DNA of 64,000 bases from Setaria digitata (lineage: Eukaryota > Nematoda > Chromadorea > Rhabditida > Setariidae). Position 1 is the first letter of the stretch, and every line of letters begins with the position of its first letter. Positions 27,847 through 44,389 of this stretch are shown piece after piece. Under the pieces are notes generated by a model. It was not told the DNA's origin. It made no database searches and saw only the letters and a program-made list of their open reading frames with translations. The DNA is taken from positions 124,001-188,000 of the forward strand of contig RCAB01000008.1 of the NCBI GenBank assembly GCA_003640385.1, written 5' to 3'. Position numbers and translations under genes: made by a program.

Positions 27847-29711
27847 GTTACGCTTCTCCAAAGCTACAATTTGAGGATCAGAAGAACTATATACACATAA
27901 ATGATGAGTACAACTACTTCAACATTATTATGTATGCATTCGTGTGTTCTTATCGAAACTAATCTCGATTGTCCCAGATTTCAGATTTCGATTATTGCAT
28001 TCAAATTACATTTCACAATAACAATCCTAATCAGTAAGCAGCCAAATTTTTTATTAGAGAAGTAATATTTCATTCGATGTAAGATTGTTAATAGATGAGA
28101 ATTTTCCACTATTAACTGTTTCGGAAAAGCTTAAAGGAATTAAATTATTTACGAATTTATCGCAGAGATAAGGGAATGTAATAGTCGATGTTAGTTTTTT
28201 TCCAGAAAAAAATGCTAAAAGTAAAAAAAAAATTAAAGCATTGCTAAAAATGTCCTCTACGATTTGCCACGGTAGCAGAGTGAGTGATTCTGTGGCCTCT
28301 ATCAGTGACATTGGAATGTTTTTACGATATCATGGGAAGTAATAACGTTGGGAAAATGTATGTAGCCATTCCTGACATAGATGATCAAACAGACACTCAC
28401 TTGGTCGTCTGAACTTTCAAATCGTGCCAGTAGTATCTCCTACAAGTCTGAAATCGTTATCACTGACGAATCATGGCAGTACGACATTACTTTGCAAACT
28501 TCCCTTCAGATGTTTGGAAATCTGCAATTGCAGCACTGGAAACTGTATGCATCAGCTTAGCCTGGCCATGTAGTGTGCAACGTGTTCTTGGTCAGCTAAC
28601 ACTGTCACATGTGTGCGTGGAATGTTGCAAGTAGATTTGCAATTGTGCAAGCAAGCAAACAAACCACGTTTATGCAGGACAGTCCTGCAGGAGGAATTCC
28701 GCATTTGGAGGTGACGGTGCTACACAGCTCGATATGTTCGCCATATCCTGTCGTCTTCTCAGTGATCGATTGATTTTGCACATGTTTCGTCGATTTCGAC
28801 CTATTCGCCTTGTAAAGTCACTGAAAGTAGCAGCAGATCGGTGTAAACATCCCTTGTCAGATGACAAATGCTGTGGTTGTTGACAGTTAGTGGGCTTATT
28901 GTCTCCTCATCTCTTGAAGGGAAGCCTGTTAAAACTCCTAGTTCGTGCTAGGATAGCGAAACCTGCCTTCTGGTTCCTTTTCTCTAGTACGAATCAAATC
29001 AGAAAATAATTTGATATCTACTGAAATTTTAACAATTTCCATCTCAGAAAGTAACTTCAAGACGCCAAGTGATGGGTTTCACTGAAAAGGATGAACAACC
29101 TTGAAAGTAGTGCGATTATCATTCTCACTTGAATCGATCAGCACAGTGTTATAAATATGCAGGTCCTGTCCTGCTCACACTGTTTCGTTCCGACTGATTT
29201 TGTGTATTTTCTGTTCCATTAATGAATGGGGAATCTGTGAGAATTCTACACTTTGCGATTTTGCTCGCACCTTCTAACCCTTGCAGAAGTATGAAATTCT
29301 TAGAAACTGTTTAGGCTTCGTCGTTGTTTCATGATTCCTTATGCAGCTTTTTGTAATATTCGGTACAAGTACCAACAACTAGTAGTGCCTTCGAAGCGAA
29401 AGCAATTTCCTTTTAAACTACTGAATAAGCTGAGAAGGAAGTAGGAATAAATTCGGTTATAGATAGTTTGCACAACTATGAAATGAGCCAAGATTAAAAA
29501 TGCCTCCTCAGTAACGAAAAGAAAGTCGCAATGAAGTCGCTCTGAAATCGTCGTAAATTGATGCCCATCGCAGTTCATGCGCTCCTGTTGTCATTAGTGA
29601 CAACACTAATTACATGTGGAATTCCAAGAGAAATTGTATTCATTATTCTCGTTCGTGTTAAACTCTCTGATACTAGTTTTAATAAGGCATTGGGCTGGAA
29701 TTGTAAACACG
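27847..29711. other. Intergenic region between UTP21 and the innexin
   Basis: This is the 5' flank of two divergent genes. The stretch 28380-28900 is GC-richer and holds broken readings (for example IVITDESWQYD at about 28455, +) without a continuous frame. A - strand 85-aa ORF at 28054-28311 carries LPWQIVEDIFS, which looks like the start of an F-box, but nothing supports it further. I call no gene. Confidence 0.5.
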
Positions 29712-32700
29712 ATGATTGGTGTTATTGCGCCATATTTGGGAAAATTCCGCCGCAGCTATCAGTCAAATGACATCATTGATAGGCTTAATTATCAGTACAC
29801 TGCACTGATCATTGCGCTTACTGCTTTCACACTTGCTACAACACAATATGTTGGTAAGCCAATCCAAGTAAGTACGCACTTTATCAGATTCATATTCGTT
29901 TCACATGTCCAGTAAAAATCAAAATAATACACAAGAAACGCAACTGTCCTATCCGAAAGTAAACAGTTTTGTGACTTGCAAAAACAGATTCTTTCAGAGG
30001 AAGAATCACTTATAATAAAGAGATTTAATCTAAATAGAAATCGAATTTCAGTGTTGGGTACCTGCACAATTCACAGGAGCGTGGGAAAAGTAAGTAATTG
30101 TTAATAATATGATTTCTATTTTCCTTGCTTGTTATTCGGCTGCATTTTTTTGTCTTAGCCTTCTTCCTGGAAATTCAGCATGTTGTAATACTTTGGTCTT
30201 ATCTAAACAAATTTTCTAATTTATGAAATATCAGTAAAAGCTACAAGAAACTGGTGTATAGTTCCCCCTAAGTTGTAGCTGAAGAATCCGTCAGTTAGTG
30301 CGGCAGATTTGCTAAACTTATCTTGAACTTTATATTACAATGTTGTGTCACGTTTATTTTCCATGTTAGTTATACATATATGTATAAGAAAAATTGTGAG
30401 CACAAGTGAACGATTACTTCCTTTCAGGTATACAGAAACTTACTGCTTTATAAAGGGCAGTTATTATATGCCTTTAGATAGCGAAATACCCTATGAATAT
30501 TCGGAAAGAAATGAGTCGGTTCGTTACGTAGATTTTCTGTTTTATATCACTGTAACAGTAATCAGTGTTAATAAAATTTCATTAATATATTTCTTCCCCA
30601 TTTCAGTGCATAATATCTTACCATACCACTAAGTGAAAAAAATGAAATGAAGGGGAAGTGGTGTTCTGCGTGCTTCAGTGATTCTTGTTTCTTGTTATTC
30701 GCAGCCGCAGGACACTGCTTTGAATCAGCTTCCAGCTTTCTTTTGATATTAATATTAAAAAATATCTATTCTTAGTCATTTGAAATGTTGCTTGAAAGGA
30801 AGAGAATACAGCTGATCATAATTGGCTCCTTTAATGTTTAAGGTTATTGGATATTACCAGTGGGTACCTATCGTTTTGGCACTGCAGGCATTTTTCTTTT
30901 ATTTTCCATCCGTTGTTTGGCGCACATTTAATTCCCATACAGGTAAAATTTGTCGCCTCTTATCTCTTTAATTCTTTCAGAAAAAGTATTAATAAAATGG
31001 CGAATCAAAAAAAGTTTTCAATTCTGTTTAAAATCATGTGGTTAAATCATTTATTCAGGCATCAATGTTAAAGGAATCTTGAATTCGGCAGCAATGGTGA
31101 AAAAAAAATTTGACAAGAGTTCTCGACTTGCCCAAGTACACACCACTGCAGACCACTTACACGATGCATTGGATATGCAAAGAGAGCTTCGAACTGGTTT
31201 CTTTTATCTGCTAATTTTTATATTTGATATGCTAAAAATTATCTTTGTCACAGCAGTTCTCGCACAGACATAGTTTATATATATATATATATATATATCG
31301 TAGTAATTTTCAGAGAAGTAAGTTTCTGGATAAGATTTAATTGAAAGAATAACTATTGATTCCTTTAATAAATTCAGGCTGAAAATTATAATTTGAAACT
31401 GTAATGAAAAAAATTTTACTTGTTTGGAGTGTGTTCGAGTTTTCCATTATTCGTACACTTCCTTAACAAACTCATTGTCACCCAAAGCTATCATTGACTC
31501 ATATTTTTTCAGGATCACTTGATTGTTTTCATCTTGGCAAACGAAGTGGAATTTATTTGATTGTGTTATACCTCTTCACCAAGGTACACTAATTTTTTGC
31601 TTTGTGCCATCTGATATTGCGTCATTTTCGCTTATGAAATATGTCCATTTCTAATAATAATTAGGAATAATTGTATTATAAGCTTTCACTTCCACCCTAC
31701 TTTGGTACTGGAATCCATGTTAGCATCTCAGGATTTTTGCATTTTCCATATTCAAGGTATAACTTAAGGCTGCGCTTCTTGAGCCATATAATATAAATCA
31801 TCTTTCAAATTTCATGTAGTTGCTGTATGTTGCAAACGTGATATTACAATTTGTCATCCTGAATGCATTCCTTGGACCACAGTATACCTTCTGGGGCGCA
31901 GGCATTCTTTCCGATGTTTGGCATGGCAAGAAATGGAGCGAATCAGGACATTTTCCTCGAGTGACAATGTGCGATTTCCATGTAGGGTTAATTGTTGCTA
32001 ATCGATTTAACTCTTAATGCTTGTTTCGTTTAAAACAACTTCAAATTCAGTTTATTGGTGTAACTTAATGAAAATATCGAAAGGGATGATCGAGGAGGAA
32101 AGAAAGTGAAATCAATGCAGCTACATTATACGACACTTTTTTGATCTCATTCCTAAGAAGTCACTCGACAAGAATTATAAATTTAGATCCGTGTACTGGG
32201 CAATATTCATCGTTGGACAGTGCAATGTGTTTTGATGATTAATATGTTCAACGAGAAAGTGTATATTTTCCTATGGTAAGTAACTATAGGATCTTTCTCC
32301 TCCTCATCATGTTTGTTAAGGTGGATATTTCCCAAATAGGATTTATGGACATGTACTTCTCAAAGTGAGTAATAACAGGTGGTGGTTTGTACTGGTTGGA
32401 ACTCTATCACTCTTATCGTTCCTATACTACCTGTTTGCATTGATACTTGGATCGAATCAGCGACATTTCGTGACACGTTATTTGCGTTGTACTGGTGCTA
32501 TTTCGGAATTCAGAGATCCGAAAACAGAAAAATATCTGCATGACTTTATTAAGAGATTTTTGCAGCCGGATGGTGTCTTCATTTTGCGACTTATCGAGGT
32601 TTGCTATCATCAGTCAATTAATAACCTCATAACTGTAAATATTGTTTCTGTAATCAAATTGTACTGGTTGCTGCTGCTTGCATTTATGAAAAATCTATAA

Positions 32701-32910
32701 ATCGTTTCTTAAAACACCTTTCCCAGAATCACCCAATGTTCCTTGATGTTATGCCTTACGTTATAGATAAATGGGGGCGATTTATTGGTTGGTGAAATTG
32801 TCAACGTGATGTTCGGTCGTTACAAAGCACGTATGGAAGAACAGTCTGAAACGATGGCTGTCATGAATAGTCCGCATCTGAATGGAAATGACAATTTGAT
32901 CGATCGATGA
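29712..32910 (+). CDS. Innexin gap-junction protein
   Basis: Forms invertebrate gap-junction channels or hemichannels in the plasma membrane. Exons: 29712-29867, 30052-30089, 30428-30527, 30843-30942, 31059-31196, 31513-31583, 31820-31981, 32187-32275, 32379-32598, 32767-32910; about 405 aa, usual for the family. Hallmarks: [14 protein letters not shown] before TM1, [20 protein letters not shown], two Cys in the first outer loop (residue 53 and the YC of ETYCF), YYQWVP at about 102-107 entering TM2, TM3 ([12 protein letters not shown] plus [11 protein letters not shown]), the second-loop Cys pair (TMCDF and TVQCV), NEKVYIFLW then [19 protein letters not shown] for TM4, and a hydrophilic cytoplasmic tail. 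The acceptor at 32379 restores the family FLWxW spacing; 32340 would stay in frame but insert 13 residues. The donor at 31197 (GTTTCT) is weak. I cannot say which innexin paralogue this is. Confidence 0.93.
31276..31298. repeat. (TA)n microsatellite in an innexin intron
   Basis: A TA run between exons ending at 31196 and starting at 31513. Confidence 0.9.
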
Positions 32911-33547
32911 TTCCTTCATTTACAATAAGCATAAAGTTCCAGATTCGTATTAAATGTTCTAAATACCCTAAAGCACCAACTAAAAAGAAAAAAATTTAGA
33001 AAGAAGCGTAGTGTATTCAACTTCTGGAAAAAGAATTAAACTCTAATCAGTTTTTCCAAATTTCGCATTTTTTATAAATATATTTCACCATATAAAACAA
33101 CGTGTGTTCTTTTATATGTTCCTTCATTTTCCTAGCAGTATGAATACAAATAACTATTCGAAACAAAAAGGTGAGAAGAAATCGCGAGTTTCTGGAGCCC
33201 TTTTAAATATGAATTCATGATAAACACAGATTATAAATAGAGGGAGATACTATCAAGTTTTAATTTCTGTTCAATATTTTATTCTGGTAGTTTCATTCCA
33301 GCAAAACCAAACATGCATTAGTTTTCCTGTTTATGCTACAAATGTTGTTTCTTTTCTAAACTACTATTTTCGTCTAACTCAGCGTTGCAGCTTTAAAATT
33401 TCCTTTAAATTATGCTTTGACTTATTTTTAATAATTTGGTGTATTGTCTGCCATAGAAATATTCTAGAATATTTTAATAACGGTTTGTTAGGCAGGAATT
33501 ATCTAGATCATTTGTATTTTGCACATCCCATACTATCTTTAAATTTA
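32911..33547. other. Convergent spacer between the innexin and NPRL2
   Basis: AT-rich 3' flanks of the two genes, with several ATTAAA-like and AATAAG-like words that could be polyadenylation signals. I see nothing else. Confidence 0.5.
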
Positions 33548-38001
<4,454 letters not shown>

Positions 38002-38017
38002 CACAGTATTCAAAATT

Positions 38018-38029
38018 CCTATAAAAACC
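38018..38029 (-). promoter_or_regulatory. Candidate spliced-leader acceptor of NPRL2
   Basis: GGTTTTTATAG on the - strand ends at 38019, 17 nt before the NPRL2 ATG (38001) and 189 bp past the PIGF stop (38208). Distance and form fit trans-splicing of a downstream operon gene. Confidence 0.5.
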
Positions 38030-38207
38030 AAACGTTATGCTTCCAAATTATGGAATTGCGCACTTAAACATAAATGGAAAGTCAAGGAGTTCCAAAATTC
38101 CAAAAACAAGTTCGTAACACAGACTGTGATGTTGAAAAGGTTTGGGTTTATCAAGTAATACAAAACTGCACTTCAATTTCGAAAATATTCGACAACAACT
38201 ATTGAAG

Positions 38208-39428
38208 TTATACAAATTTTTCCAGTTTTCGGTGCTCTTCCAACCAAGAAAGAAAAAGTTTATAACTGCTGATCAAAAATCCAACAGTACCACCAAACAG
38301 TACACCAAAAACACATGGAACAGGCCAACGCTGAAGAAGATTTATTACACTTTCAATCAAGGAACAACAATAAAGCAAATACTAGAAATATAACTGTCAT
38401 GTTTAGTAGGTACTACCAACCGTTATAAAAGATAATGATAACCTCACTGATATCTCTCCTAAGAACTGAACAAATTACCTGCCACCACCGATCCCAGTCA
38501 AGAGGAATAAAAAATGCACCTAACCACGCACCAAAAATACCACCAAATAATAATCGACGAGCAAACAAACGTTTGTGCGATAAATGTCTAAACTAGATGG
38601 AAGTAAGATATATAATTATTCCATAATAAAGACCAATTTTTCCACCACTTTTCAAATTTCTGCCTATTTTTTGCACCACTTAACGCACCAGCTTTAACAC
38701 ACAAATAAGTTATAGGCAGAATTGTGGCCACCTATAACCATGATCTCTTCCACGCTGATTTGTCACAATTGTAGATGGCCTGTCCTGGAGAAATAACCAC
38801 ACATCCTTTATATGGCTTATTTCAATTTTCGAATATATTCATGTTTGCAGAAAAGACATAGAGACTTCACTTATATTTTTGAAATGTGTCATCATTTAAA
38901 GTGAAACCTTTCACTAAATAAAATGATATCCAAACTGTCGAAGCTTTCCGCAACTAGCAGCAAAGGAAATATGCTCACTATTGCAAGAACTATGGAAAAG
39001 ACGAAATTTGCTCCAAAATGACTGAAATCATTCAGTTAAAAGGGCAGTGGCACAAATGGCTACGAAGTGGATCCTCGTATTCATAAAACAGAAGCCATAT
39101 ATTAATTTTTGCTTTGATGAAGAAAACTGACTAACCTTAGGAGTGGTGCTCCCAGAAGAACAGCTACAGCATAGATAATAAGCACACTTAATGCTGTATA
39201 ACTAATAGCACGACTCAATTTCATACAAAGACTAAAATCATTGTTTCTAGTTAAACAATGTACCACTGTACTGTACATCTTTCCAAAATTTAGCAAAAAC
39301 TATAATGGCAACAACTCAAATGCAGGACTGTTACATGACCTGACAAAGCAGCAGCATGTCAAGCTAATTAGGTATACCAATAAAAAACTCATTCTATATG
39401 CTATTACTCTTACTTTCCTTTCTAGCAT
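38208..39428 (-). CDS. PIGF: PIGF, GPI ethanolamine-phosphate transferase subunit
   Basis: An ER membrane protein that stabilises PIGO and PIGG, which add ethanolamine phosphate to GPI anchors. Exons: 39340-39428 (tentative), 39136-39231, 38908-39021, 38479-38587, 38208-38330; phases all agree, 176 aa. Diagnostic parts: AVAVLLGAPLLR (human IFVLYGAPLIEL), then a hydrophobic helix, GAWLGAFFIPLDWDRWWQ (human GAWLGALPIPLDWERPWQ) and RWPVPCVFGVLFGGTVGFL with a short charged tail. The length from GAP to GAW matches human within one residue. Human PIGF is 219 aa: about 40 N-terminal residues and one membrane helix are missing here, so an upstream exon may exist, or the first exon may be wrong. Start at 39428 is the first in-frame ATG; 39392 is the alternative. 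Confidence 0.85.
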
Positions 39429-42400
39429 TCAAACCGATCAGTCAGGGAGGGAAAAAGAGACAGCAGAAAAGCGTTCTTCTGAAATTGGCGTTTGCGGCAT
39501 TAAAAGGCAGATGTCTTAAATAAATGAATTCTGATATATGATGAACAGGGAGGAAAAAGTAAACTGTTGCACCATTTGCTTGGAAATTCATAATCTGCGC
39601 TCCAACACTGGAATAGAATGTTTTTAAAGGAGAATATATCGAGAAATAACTTGATCAGGTTGGTCTTAGAGACGGAACATAGGGAAAAGTTTTTTTAGGC
39701 TGAGAACGTCTGACAGTCAAACAGCATCAATAAAATTTACGTTCTCAAAGAATTTTGAATAATGTCTTAGTTGAGATATTTACATGGGTTTCTCTATTGC
39801 ATTGTTTTTAAAGGAAACTGAAACCCTACCAAATTAACTCCACAAAAGAAACCATCAATCCCAGAATGAAAGAAAGTGCAACCTTAATTCGACTCAACTA
39901 TAATAAATACTCCATGCCTGGTCTAACATCTGTTAACGCTGGGTAACACATTTAACTTTATATTATTCTGACTTGGCTACTACGCAATTTCTGGTCCCAT
40001 TTTCCACCATTTCTTAATTGAAAGTGATGAGATAACTTCAAGTTGAAGACTCGACACTTTTACTTACAAGCTTGGAATTTCTTAATATTTTACTTGAATT
40101 TATAGAATACTTTCCAAGTACTGTCGTGAATCAAGTTAAAATTCCCGGTTTGGAACATACTGACATGGTTTATGAATATTAGTATTTGCAAAACTAATGG
40201 AGATAAAATTTAAAATATTCTGATTTAATTTGTCGACATCACTTAAGGTGATAACTGTTTAAAAAAGAGTAACACAAAATACTTTTGGAAGGAAGCAAAG
40301 CATTTTTAAAATAAATCCATTTAGGATTTACTTTTCCTGCTGGCCCCTTCATTTCATAGAAATAAGCCTTAATCTTTTAAGCTGTCTGTCGTATGTTTAT
40401 GTTTTCTTTAAACAATTTAGTGAAATACAACTTTATAAATTTTTTTTTTGTGCTTACCACACAACTTTTATCTTTTGAGAGTTGACAAGTCTGTTGAAAA
40501 ATTAGTTTATGGAGGCCAAAAATATTTTTAGAAAATTTTTAATAGTTAACAGAATTGCCGAAGCACATCAGTTATACAAAAAATGAGCTATAGGCATTTC
40601 AAGCCGTGCTTTCTTGGCTTTATCTTCCGACCTGGCTCTTATTTTTCAGCATATTCTAGAAAGCCCTTCGTACGTTAAAAATGAGTGTGTCCTATTTTAC
40701 TTTCTTTTTATATCTGCCTGTGTGTCGCTTCTGACAACCCGTCAGACTATGTCCTATTTTCTAGGTATGGTAGACAAAGTCAAAGTTCAGCATTTTTCTT
40801 CTTTCTCTAAGAAAAGTAATGTACACCAGTTAAAATTCCTCCCGAACATCTTCATGCGCTAAAATAGCGGTGTAATTGCGAAGCTACAGAAACGAAATAT
40901 TGCAGACTGATATTGAATGATATGAGGATGCTGAGACAGTTATGCATATTAATTTTTTCCGCCCTTCAATGGAGGAATTGAACTCTGCTGCAAGCACTGG
41001 CCTGTATCTATACTTTCCTTGGGCTACTTTATCAGTCCTATTTTTATTTATATCTGTGTTTCGGAAGTCACCTCATAACTGCCAAATCATTTTTTGCTTT
41101 AAACAGTTCTAATAAACTACAACATAAATATGTAAAAATAACAGCGGGAGAAGCCTAGTTTCCAAGTTTGATTAGTTGGTGAATTACAAGTAGCAGAATA
41201 GATTGTAAAAATTAATAATGAAATTACTTAGCTTACTTGATGACTTCCTACCACCATCATACAAGTTTATGTCTTCATGTTTGATTTTAGTAGACATGAA
41301 TAATGTTAGAATTTGCCTCACAGAGTTCAATCTTGTCTGAAGACAAAATTACTACTTTCTTTGACGAATCCATGATGATAATCATTCTGTGTTATGGAAG
41401 TGGACAATTTCCTGTATAAACTTTAGATCTGTAGAAAAGAGTTTGAGTGAAATAAACTAGGATTTCCTTTACTTTCTTGACTTAAATATTTCGATTCGTA
41501 ATATGGATACGAAGAACGAAGTAATTATCCAATCAAAGTTAATTGTTCTTTGAGTGACTTTAAAGTAAGACTGATAGTAGTGTGAAAACACTCTCGCCCC
41601 TATATCATCTATCACTTAAGCTGAAAAAATGGTTTATCCATTTTTTTGAATAGTTTATTCATCTTTTGGCATCTGCTTGCTGCTGATATTATTTTCCAAT
41701 AGACAATTACTTTATTCAAACCAGCCACACGATTACTGCGATTAGCAACTAGTGAACAGCCGTAGGTTTTCGATAAACTATTGTTTACCTGAAAATATTC
41801 ACATTTACTACCAAAATTTCTACCGTATTAGTATTAATCACTTTCAATTCCTTGTGGAGGATACAAAAGTCATTAGAATCTAAAAAACATTTATTAGCTG
41901 TATGGTCTCTTAGGCATCAAAAACTGTAACTTATCCTATAAACTAACTAAGGAAAGTTTATCTTAGAAACTAACTAAAAAGATTCATTTCTAAATGATTG
42001 GAGAAAAATTTAGAAGTGTCAAGAATTTCCTTACTCTTTTCAAAGCACGATGTAATAAATTTTTTGTTAGAGCATTCACATTGATAATAAGGACCCCTGA
42101 AAAGTTTTCGTCTACTAAAAAAATAAAAGTTTTTTATAAGTTTTTATAAGTTTTTTTTATTGTTTGTTCAACTAATTATTGTTTTAAGAGCTTTAGTAGT
42201 TTTAACAAATTTGAAATGCAAGGTGATAATAATAATAAATTCAACCAAATCTCTTTTCATTTTTAATACACACATAACTAATTCAGCTATTATCTTGTTT
42301 GAAATCAAAGAATTCCATCATTTTGAAAAAATACTCCAGTATGAGAAATATGCAGTGCTGATAATTTTAGTTTTCAATTATATCTTTGAAAGAGAGTATG

Positions 42401-43156
42401 AAACGATGAAGTATTTCAACTGTAAGGAAGCTGAAACTCTTTCTGCAAAGCAAAAGGTTCCATTGAAATTGAGAAGAGTTCACCGTTTTTTTTAAGAGTT
42501 CGATTTAGTTGTATAGCTGTTTCGATTGTTCGTTTTGAGGGACAAATTGTACTAAGACAGACATCAATAAATACTGCATTATATACCTCCCTACCTGTAA
42601 AATTTAATTTAATAGATTTTTTTTGATGTTTCTTGCAGAAAATTAAAATAAATTGAAAAATATTGGTAAATAGGTAATATCAATTATTAATACTAAAAAG
42701 CCAAGTCTGTGATTTCCGTATCTATGTAGCATCTTGAATTTTCGGGATTTTTAATCAAATTTTAGGCCCTTAACCGAATTTTTGGTTTTACATATCTATT
42801 TTTTTTTAGCTAACTTGGCTTTATATAGCATGAATAACTTCTTTTTAGTATCAGTTAGTCTTTGCCGTTCCGACAATTTTAATTTGAGAGAAAAAACTTC
42901 CATTTGATTTATACTTTAGCATATTGAACTAAAAAACAAGATCATCACCTCAACTGCGTAATAGTATGTTCAAAATTAAGAGAGATCAAAGTAAACGTGG
43001 CTTATGGAATCTGTTTATTACTGAATTGGATACTAATGACCCGCAAGCAATGGTAAATGAATTTTCTTCCAGTTAAGTGTTTTTCAATTAATCTTCTTGG
43101 AAAGAAAGTTTTTCATATTGAGAAATCATTTTAAAATGATACGGAAGAAACTCGTC
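39429..43156. other. AT-rich intergenic stretch, no gene seen
   Basis: Only scattered ORFs without splice logic or family likeness (for example 42160-42495, + strand, hydrophobic). A short + strand segment at about 42966-43051 (RDQSKRGLWNLFITELD, then a GTAAAT donor) reads like an exon but has no partner. I see nothing else. Confidence 0.5.
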
Positions 43157-44389
43157 TCAATTTTTTTTGAGCATTTTCATTTTCAGTTCTTGAATACGAC
43201 GTAATACAGCTGCAACAAACTGCTTTATGGAACCTATCAATTGCTAAACAAAGATAACTGTTCTCTGACATACTATCATGTGAAATCACTAACGTATATC
43301 GGACTCAGTGACGCGATTCCAATTTTGATTTCCCAGCCATATTTTGTTCAGATACTCGTCATTTTCATCGGGAATAAGCTCATCGATTTCTACCTGGAGT
43401 AGAGATTTTTACGACTTCTGTTGCTCGAAGAAACTAAGGTATGAAGATAAGAAAGAATTAAGCCAATCGAACATGTCTCAGTTCAGTTCATTAACACAAG
43501 GAAACTTTCTATCGCACTTATGATGATGGAATGGTAAATAGTCCCCCAGCCCTTTATCTTCATTGTGTCATTTTAACAAAATAGTGTTACCCGAAACGAA
43601 TGATACTGAATATAAAAGGCAATTGAGCGTGCACCAAGTCCCACCAGTAATACACGACCACTGTCCACTTCGCGTAAAGAACCAGTCAAGAATGCAGCCG
43701 TCAACATTACGCGCTGATAATCAGTTGGGAGAAGTGCTAAGGCATGACACTGACCTCTGTTCAATAATGGTAGCCATGATTTCCATCCTGAAGTTATTTC
43801 AGTTTCTGATGATTGCAGTGAACTAGTTTCACTGGCATATCTAAACAATTATTTTAATATTTTGAGATAAAGTTGATCATGCTACAGTTCCAGCATATTT
43901 TTAATGTGTTTCTCTATTTTATTAGTGCAAACTACAATATGCAAGCTCTAAATTCTCTTAGTTCTAAAAAGTTTCAAATTTCAATGTGCAATGAAAGACC
44001 TGTAACTGTTTGCAAAATTACTTGAGCAATAATAAAGTTGGGAAATTTTTCGGGCACAAGAGAACGGAGCACGGATTTCCTGCAATAATTTAATTTTGGA
44101 AATATTTTGTATTTGTATGGATACGGCATAAATTGACTGCTGTTTTTAAATAAAATAATCAAACTTACTGTTCGACACCAAAAGTTTCATCTTTGATCAA
44201 CAAACAGAGTGAAAACTCTTTAGGACAAATTTTTTTTATCATTGCAACTCGTTTCTGTTTAGTATTTTTGAGTTGTGTTGCCATCAGCGATACCTCAAGA
44301 AAAAAAATACATTCCTTTTTATGGTACAGAAAGTCCTTATAAAAAAAGCTTCCTGTAATGTGTACTAATAACATAACAATGAATAAAAT
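43157..44389 (-). CDS. Methyltransferase-like protein, probably truncated or decaying
   Basis: Likely exons: 44169-44389, about 43990-44079, 43591-43840, 43313-43393, 43157-43243. The first begins with a hydrophobic helix (ILFIVMLLVHITGSFFY) and has DETFGVEQ; the second reads SVLRSLVPEKFPNF. The third reads HALALLPTDYQRVMLTAAF, then LTGSLREVDSGRVLLVGLG, which resembles motif I and the region before it in spermidine-synthase-like and METTL13-like class I methyltransferases. The usual glycine pattern is broken (GLGARS instead of GLGGGS). The next exon gives VEID, where the acidic motif II would be, but the rest of the SAM fold does not follow; the reading ends after a basic helix (VLRRIQELKMKMLKK). 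The join between exons 2 and 3 is out of phase with the best splice sites. No sure first exon. The family is inferred from one motif region. Confidence 0.42.

Noticed and set aside
28054..28311. Possible F-box start (LPWQIVEDIFS) in an 85-aa ORF
   Set aside because: The rest of the ORF is unlike an F-box protein and no adjoining exon was found.
28447..28570. IVITDESWQYD reading resembling a mariner transposase motif
   Set aside because: Only a few residues match, the frame stops soon after, and no terminal inverted repeats were seen.
42160..42495. 111-aa + strand ORF
   Set aside because: Ile/Leu/Phe-rich as expected from AT-rich noncoding DNA; no supporting signal.
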